DNA from: Pseudomonas fildesensis
GTDB taxonomy: Bacteria; Pseudomonadota; Gammaproteobacteria; Pseudomonadales; Pseudomonadaceae
Reading direction: 5' to 3'
NCBI RefSeq assembly: GCF_001050345.1
Contig: NZ_LFMW01000018.1
Coordinates: 117,661-181,660 of the forward strand
DNA: 64,000 bases
Part shown: piece by piece, positions 60,238-64,000 of the stretch
Position numbering within the stretch: position 1 is the first letter of the stretch
How the letters are laid out: each line of letters opens with the position of its first letter
Program-made: the position numbers and the translations under genes
The notes under the pieces: model-generated
Told to the model about the DNA's origin: nothing
The model's database searches: none
The model's input: the letters and a program-made list of their open reading frames with translations, nothing else

Positions 60238-62046
60238 ATGAGCACGCAGCCTTTGACCCATGGAACGGTTCCCCAGCGCCTGGCGCATACCCGTGAACTG
60301 ATGAGCCGCGAGGGCATCCATGCCCTGCTGGTGCCGTCGGCTGACCCGCACTTGTCCGAATACCTGCCGGGCTACTGGCAGGGGCGCCAATGGTTGTCGG
60401 GGTTTCATGGTTCGGTGGGGACGTTGATTGTCACCGCGGATTTCGCCGGAGTGTGGGCCGATAGTCGTTACTGGGAACAAGCCGCCAAGGAACTCAAGGG
60501 CAGCGGCATCGAACTGGTGAAGCTGCAACCCGGCCAACCCGGCCCGCTGGAGTGGCTGGCCGAGCAAACGCCGGAAGGCGGTGTGGTGGCGGTGGACGGT
60601 GCAGTGATGGCCGTGGCCTCGGCGCGGACGCTGGGCGGCAAGTTGGCCGCGCGCGGTGCGAGTTTGCGTACCGACATCGACCTGCTGAATGAAGTCTGGC
60701 AAGACCGCCCGACGCTGCCGAATCAGCCGATCTACCAACATCTACCGCCGCAAGCCACCGTCAGCCGTGGCGAGAAACTCGCCGCACTGCGTGTCAGCTT
60801 GAAAGAGAAGGGCGCCGACTGGCACTTCATCGCGACGCTGGATGACATCGCCTGGTTATTCAACCTGCGCGGCGGCGACGTGTCGTTTAACCCGGTATTT
60901 GTGTCCTTTGCCTTGATCAACGCGCAGCAGGCAACGTTGTTTGTGGCGTTGAGCAAAGTCGACGCTGAGTTGCGGGCTGTGCTCGAGCAGGATGGCGTGA
61001 CCTTGCGCGACTACAGCGAAGTGGCCGATGCGTTGCGTGCCGTACCGGCTGGCGCGAGCTTGCAAGTCGATCCGGCACGTGTGACTGCTGGTTTGCTCGG
61101 CAATCTCGACGCCGGCGTGAAGCTGGTCGAAGGGCTGAACCCCACCACACTCGCCAAATCCCGCAAAAGCCTGGCCGATGCGGAACATATCCGCCAGGCC
61201 ATGGAGCAGGATGGCGCAGCGTTGTGCGAGTTCTTCGCCTGGCTGGACAGTGCCCTGGGTCGCGAACGCATTACCGAGCTGACGATTGACGAACATCTCA
61301 CCGCTGCGCGTACTCGTCGTCCGGATTATGTGTCACTGAGTTTCAACACCATTGCAGCCTTCAACGCCAACGGTGCGATGCCGCACTACCACGCCACTGA
61401 AGAAGAGCACGCGCTGATCGAGGGCGATGGCTTGCTGCTGATCGACTCGGGCGGCCAGTATCTGGGCGGTACGACGGATATCACGCGGATGGTGCCGATC
61501 GGTACGCCGAGTGAGGAGCAGAAGCTCGATTGCACGCGGGTGCTCAAGGGCGTGATTGCCTTGTCCCGTGCGCATTTCCCCAAGGGCATTCTGTCGCCGC
61601 TACTGGATGCCATTGCACGTGCGCCGATCTGGGCCGAGGGCGTGGACTACGGCCACGGTACCGGTCACGGCGTAGGCTATTTCCTCAATGTGCATGAAGG
61701 CCCGCAAGTGATCGCCTACCAGGCCGTCGCTGCACCGCAAACGGCGATGCAGGCGGGCATGATTACCTCAATCGAGCCAGGCACTTATCGTCCGGGCCGT
61801 TGGGGCGTGCGTATTGAAAATCTGGTGTTGAACCGTGAGGCGGGCAAGACCGAGTTTGGCGAGTTCCTCAAGTTCGAAACCTTGACCTTGTGCCCGATCG
61901 ACACGCGCTGCCTGGAGCCGTCGTTGCTGACGGCGGATGAGCGTCAGTGGTTCAACACTTACCACGCCGAGGTGCGCGAGCGCTTGAGCCCGTTGCTCAC
62001 TGGCGCCGCACTGGAATGGCTGCAGGTGCGTACTGCGGCTATTTGA
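60238..62046 (+). CDS. Xaa-Pro aminopeptidase (M24B), long form
   Basis: 602 aa. Two N-terminal creatinase-like domains and a C-terminal pita-bread M24 domain with metal ligands in LLLIDSGGQYLGGTTDITR (Asp, Asp), GHGTGHGVGYFLNVHEGP (His) and SIEPGTYRPGRWGVRIENL (Glu, Glu). About 600 residues is the eukaryote-like APP1 size, larger than E. coli PepP. AGGAG five bases before the ATG. Removes N-terminal residues before Pro in the cytoplasm. Confidence 0.92.
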   Translation: MSTQPLTHGTVPQRLAHTRELMSREGIHALLVPSADPHLSEYLPGYWQGRQWLSGFHGSVGTLIVTADFAGVWADSRYWEQAAKELKGSGIELVKLQPGQPGPLEWLAEQTPEGGVVAVDGAVMAVASARTLGGKLAARGASLRTDIDLLNEVWQDRPTLPNQPIYQHLPPQATVSRGEKLAALRVSLKEKGADWHFIATLDDIAWLFNLRGGDVSFNPVFVSFALINAQQATLFVALSKVDAELRAVLEQDGVTLRDYSEVADALRAVPAGASLQVDPARVTAGLLGNLDAGVKLVEGLNPTTLAKSRKSLADAEHIRQAMEQDGAALCEFFAWLDSALGRERITELTIDEHLTAARTRRPDYVSLSFNTIAAFNANGAMPHYHATEEEHALIEGDGLLLIDSGGQYLGGTTDITRMVPIGTPSEEQKLDCTRVLKGVIALSRAHFPKGILSPLLDAIARAPIWAEGVDYGHGTGHGVGYFLNVHEGPQVIAYQAVAAPQTAMQAGMITSIEPGTYRPGRWGVRIENLVLNREAGKTEFGEFLKFETLTLCPIDTRCLEPSLLTADERQWFNTYHAEVRERLSPLLTGAALEWLQVRTAAI

Positions 62047-62150
62047 TTGGCTGCGGTTCAGGTGTCTTTGACAAGGCGCCTGGACTGCGTGGATCTGCAA
62101 CGGTAGCGGGGGAAGTCCTGCCGCAACAAAACCACGGGGGCGACAGCGCA

Positions 62151-62309
62151 ATGCTGCCCCCCGTCAGCATCATTGAGCGGGAGGGCGCCTTGATCCTGAA
62201 GCGTTTGCGCAGAATGTGGCAGTCGACCACTGCCGAGCCGAACCTCGCGGAGGGGCGGGCCAGTCTCAGCGTTGTGATGTGGACGTCGCAGCAGAGTCGT
62301 CGCAAATAG
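62151..62309 (+). CDS. Possible small basic ORF (uncertain)
   Basis: 52 codons, basic (LILKRLRRMW ... SQQSRRK), with only a weak ribosome-binding context; an internal TTG at about 62190 has a better GGGAGG site. Lies in the 276-base gap after the aminopeptidase, downstream of a CG-rich hairpin (about 62131-62162). Kept only because nothing else explains the gap. Confidence 0.2.
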   Translation: MLPPVSIIEREGALILKRLRRMWQSTTAEPNLAEGRASLSVVMWTSQQSRRK

Positions 62310-62322
62310 GCTGCTCGGGCCG

Positions 62323-62604
62323 TTACTTACAGATAACGATCATGCTTCGGCTGGTGTAGCCGGCAGGGTTGATGCCGAAAGGGTAGTCCCCTGGCTCCTC
62401 GGAGTTGTCACCGGACTTGGCGATAACTCGGTAGCCTTTGGCGCCGCATGAATTGGTCGCACTGGTGTAGCACTGGTCCCAGGAGGAGGACAGGCCGGAA
62501 CAGTTGATATGCAGCCCTTTTTTACCCCGCTTTACTTCTGTTTTGGTGGTCGCGGCACAGCCAGCAATGGCCAAGACCATTAACAGTATCAAAATTCGCT
62601 TCAT
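62323..62604 (-). CDS. Small Cys-rich lipoprotein
   Basis: 93 aa. Lipoprotein signal with lipobox IAGC (Cys ~16), then Lys-rich KTEVKRGKKG and an even spacing of Cys (HINCSG, DQCYT, NSCGAKGYRV, VICK) that suggests two disulfides. The GAKGYRV ... MIVICK pattern occurs in small secreted proteins of unknown function. AAGGA seven bases before the ATG. Confidence 0.75.
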   Translation of the reverse strand: MKRILILLMVLAIAGCAATTKTEVKRGKKGLHINCSGLSSSWDQCYTSATNSCGAKGYRVIAKSGDNSEEPGDYPFGINPAGYTSRSMIVICK

Positions 62605-62769
62605 TCCCATCCTTAATAGCCGCCTCATGCAAATGCGTGAAGCAGGCTTTACTCGCTCTCGATTGTAGCGTTCAGGCTGTCCTTGTCGAATTCTCCATGA
62701 GTGACATTCGTTTGCGACCTAAACATGGCCTAAATGAGCGGCAAATGCCAGAGCAACCTTTGAAGATGA

Positions 62770-63657
62770 TTAATCGGCGGGTACCAGCGGTTTGGATTCG
62801 CTGCGCATCGTCAGAGTAGCGCCCACTGAGGCCAGGATAATGCAGGCGATGGCCAGCCATTGGGCGAGGGACAAATGCTCCTGCAGGAAGAACAGGCCAG
62901 AGAGGGCGCCGAATGCTGGCTCGATGCTCATCAGCGTGCCGAACGTACGGGCGGGGAGGCGAGTCAGCGCGACCATCTCCAAGGTGTAGGGCAGGGCAGT
63001 GGACAAAATAGCGACGGCGATGGCGACAGGGATCAGGGCGGGTGTCAGCAATGCGCTGCCAGCATGCACGATGCCAATCGGCGCCACGAACAAGGCGGCG
63101 ATCATTACGCCAAGCGCGGCGGTCTGTACACCGTTGTCGTTGCCCGCCTTTTGGCCGAAGAGAATATAGAGCGCCCAACAGACGCCGGCGCCCAGTGCGT
63201 AAGCCGCGCCGATCAAGTCAATACCACTGCTGGCTTCGCCCATCGGGATCAGCAAGAGCAGGCCAATGATCGCGAGAGCAATCCACAGGAAGTCGAGCGC
63301 TCGGCGCGACGCAAAGATAGCTACGGCAAGTGGGCCTGTGAATTCGAGCGCTACCGCAATGCCCAAGGGCACCGTTCGCAGTGACATATAGAAGAGGAAG
63401 TTCATGCCGCCCAACGCCATCCCGTAGACAATCACGGTGCGCAAGGACTTGGCCGTCAGCTTGGCGCGCCAGGGGCGTAATAGAAGCAGCATGATCACGC
63501 TGGCGAAAATCAGGCGCAGGGTTGTGGTGCCTTGCGCACCGACGATAGGAAACATGCTCTTGGCCAGCGAGGCGCCGGTCTGGATGGAAGCCATGGCGAT
63601 CAACAGCAGGCCGACAGGAAACAATGCCGAGGCCAGACTGCGGGGTGGGGTGGTCAT
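62770..63657 (-). CDS. DMT-superfamily exporter (RhtA/EamA-like)
   Basis: 295 aa, ten helices in two EamA repeats. Start region GLLLIAMASIQTGASLAKSMFP and EPAFGALSGLFFLQEHLSLAQWLAIA match the RhtA threonine/homoserine-exporter group. A perfect 20-base palindrome lies 65-85 bases upstream. Substrate inferred only from subfamily. Confidence 0.88.
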   Translation of the reverse strand: MTTPPRSLASALFPVGLLLIAMASIQTGASLAKSMFPIVGAQGTTTLRLIFASVIMLLLLRPWRAKLTAKSLRTVIVYGMALGGMNFLFYMSLRTVPLGIAVALEFTGPLAVAIFASRRALDFLWIALAIIGLLLLIPMGEASSGIDLIGAAYALGAGVCWALYILFGQKAGNDNGVQTAALGVMIAALFVAPIGIVHAGSALLTPALIPVAIAVAILSTALPYTLEMVALTRLPARTFGTLMSIEPAFGALSGLFFLQEHLSLAQWLAIACIILASVGATLTMRSESKPLVPAD

Positions 63658-63722
63658 TGAGGGTGTTCGTCCGAAGTCATAGAAGAAAGGTAGATGGAGC
63701 TATGATGCTTAACTGTGAAGTA

Positions 63723-63742
63723 TTGAGCAATATATTGCTCAA
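63723..63742. promoter_or_regulatory. Perfect 20-base palindrome upstream of DMT gene
   Basis: TTGAGCAATATATTGCTCAA. Dyad symmetry and A/T core are typical of a dimeric regulator site; it could serve the DMT gene on the left or the promoter on the right. Confidence 0.55.
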
Positions 63743-63817
63743 CTATTGATGTGGTGCCATCTATATAGAAGGAATTGGCGTTTTTCAGGTTGATTGATAG
63801 AAAATGGAAATTAAGGG

Positions 63818-63845
63818 TTGACGGCAGATTCTGGAAGTCTATAAT
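63818..63845 (+). promoter_or_regulatory. Strong stringent-type sigma-70 promoter leaving window
   Basis: -35 TTGACG (63818-63823), 16-base spacer, consensus -10 TATAAT (63840-63845), then CGCCCC discriminator. An A/T-rich UP-like stretch is just upstream. No ORF follows in the remaining ~155 bases, so an untranslated stable-RNA leader (rRNA or tRNA) is expected. Confidence 0.7.
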
Positions 63846-64000
63846 TCGCCCCACTTCCGGCGCAGTCGAAACGGAAAACTCCTTGGTAAACAAAGAGTTA
63901 TGCGAGATTCGACAGCGGGTTGCTTCAGTTCATCGAAGCCCAGAAGGAGTTGATAGAGCGGTGTAGTTTGGCTCTATTAACGTTTCGATCCTCTCGGTCG

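Larger units (their letters stand above)
63658..64000. other. A/T-rich promoter region at right edge
   Basis: 343 bases without a supported gene. Carries the palindrome at 63723-63742, an A/T-rich block (63743-63815), the promoter at 63818-63845, and the start of a presumed stable-RNA leader to the end of the window. Confidence 0.5.

Noticed and set aside
63654..63893. 79-codon A/T-rich minus-strand ORF at right edge
   Set aside because: No ribosome-binding site; it covers the palindrome and a strong promoter, and the translation resembles no family.

Overview
The window looks like chromosome from a fluorescent Pseudomonas of the P. fluorescens group. The evidence is a GC-rich base composition, a complete ferripyoverdine iron-release operon (fpvGHJKCDEF order), an msuEDC-sfnR methanesulfonate cluster, and a backbone whose gene order (rdgC, FKBP isomerase, EAL-GGDEF protein, prc, quinone oxidoreductase, ABC transporter) resembles the P. 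aeruginosa PA3249-PA3263 region as I recall it. About a dozen paired, inverted REP-type repeats typical of this group sit between genes. I see no prophage, IS element, plasmid gene or CRISPR array. All species and orthologue statements come from memory, not from a search.

Layout. 1-1160: 5' end of a membrane-anchored hypothetical gene, then a strong promoter and a duplicated tRNA-Glu/tRNA-Gly pair. 1220-9640: M20 peptidase, AlaX-like editing protein, LysR regulator, small conserved protein, FadE, transglutaminase-like protein, GST. 9760-17110: drug-type ABC exporter, TetR/MFS pair with a clear operator, cupin, TDT-family channel, LplT-PlsC fusion. 17100-20050: SugE guanidinium exporter under a guanidine-II riboswitch, BASS-family transporter, rdgC, tRNA-Val and tRNA-Asp. 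20050-28190: potassium-uptake operon kdp with the unusual order F-small ORF-A-C-B-D-E. 28315-28540: a self-contained small gene whose ribosome-binding site lies in a perfect hairpin. 28750-38410: catalase-like and di-haem cytochrome pair, FKBP lipoprotein, DUF1232 protein, XRE regulator, EAL-CBS-GGDEF protein, prc protease. 38510-46070: quinone oxidoreductase, then an ABC importer operon with two phosphatase-family enzymes, controlled by a GntR/UTRA regulator with matching operator-like palindromes in both promoter regions. 46080-52510: a highly expanded REP structure and the fpv operon. 52800-58300: glyoxalase-family remnant, soxR with a textbook SoxR promoter, and sfnR-msuCDE with a sigma-54 promoter and palindromic enhancer candidate. 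58500-64000: lipoproteins, cysteine desulfurase, M24 aminopeptidase, DMT exporter, and a strong stringent-type promoter that leaves the window on the right, possibly for an rRNA operon.

Functionally the region is mostly envelope transport and nutrient scavenging: K+ (Kdp), Fe (Fpv), S (Msu), a probable P- or C-compound importer, and toxic-compound export (SugE, ABC, MFS, DMT). Regulation is unusually readable here: one riboswitch, one SD-masking hairpin, one sigma-54 promoter, one SoxR box, two GntR operators and one TetR operator can be placed from the bases alone.
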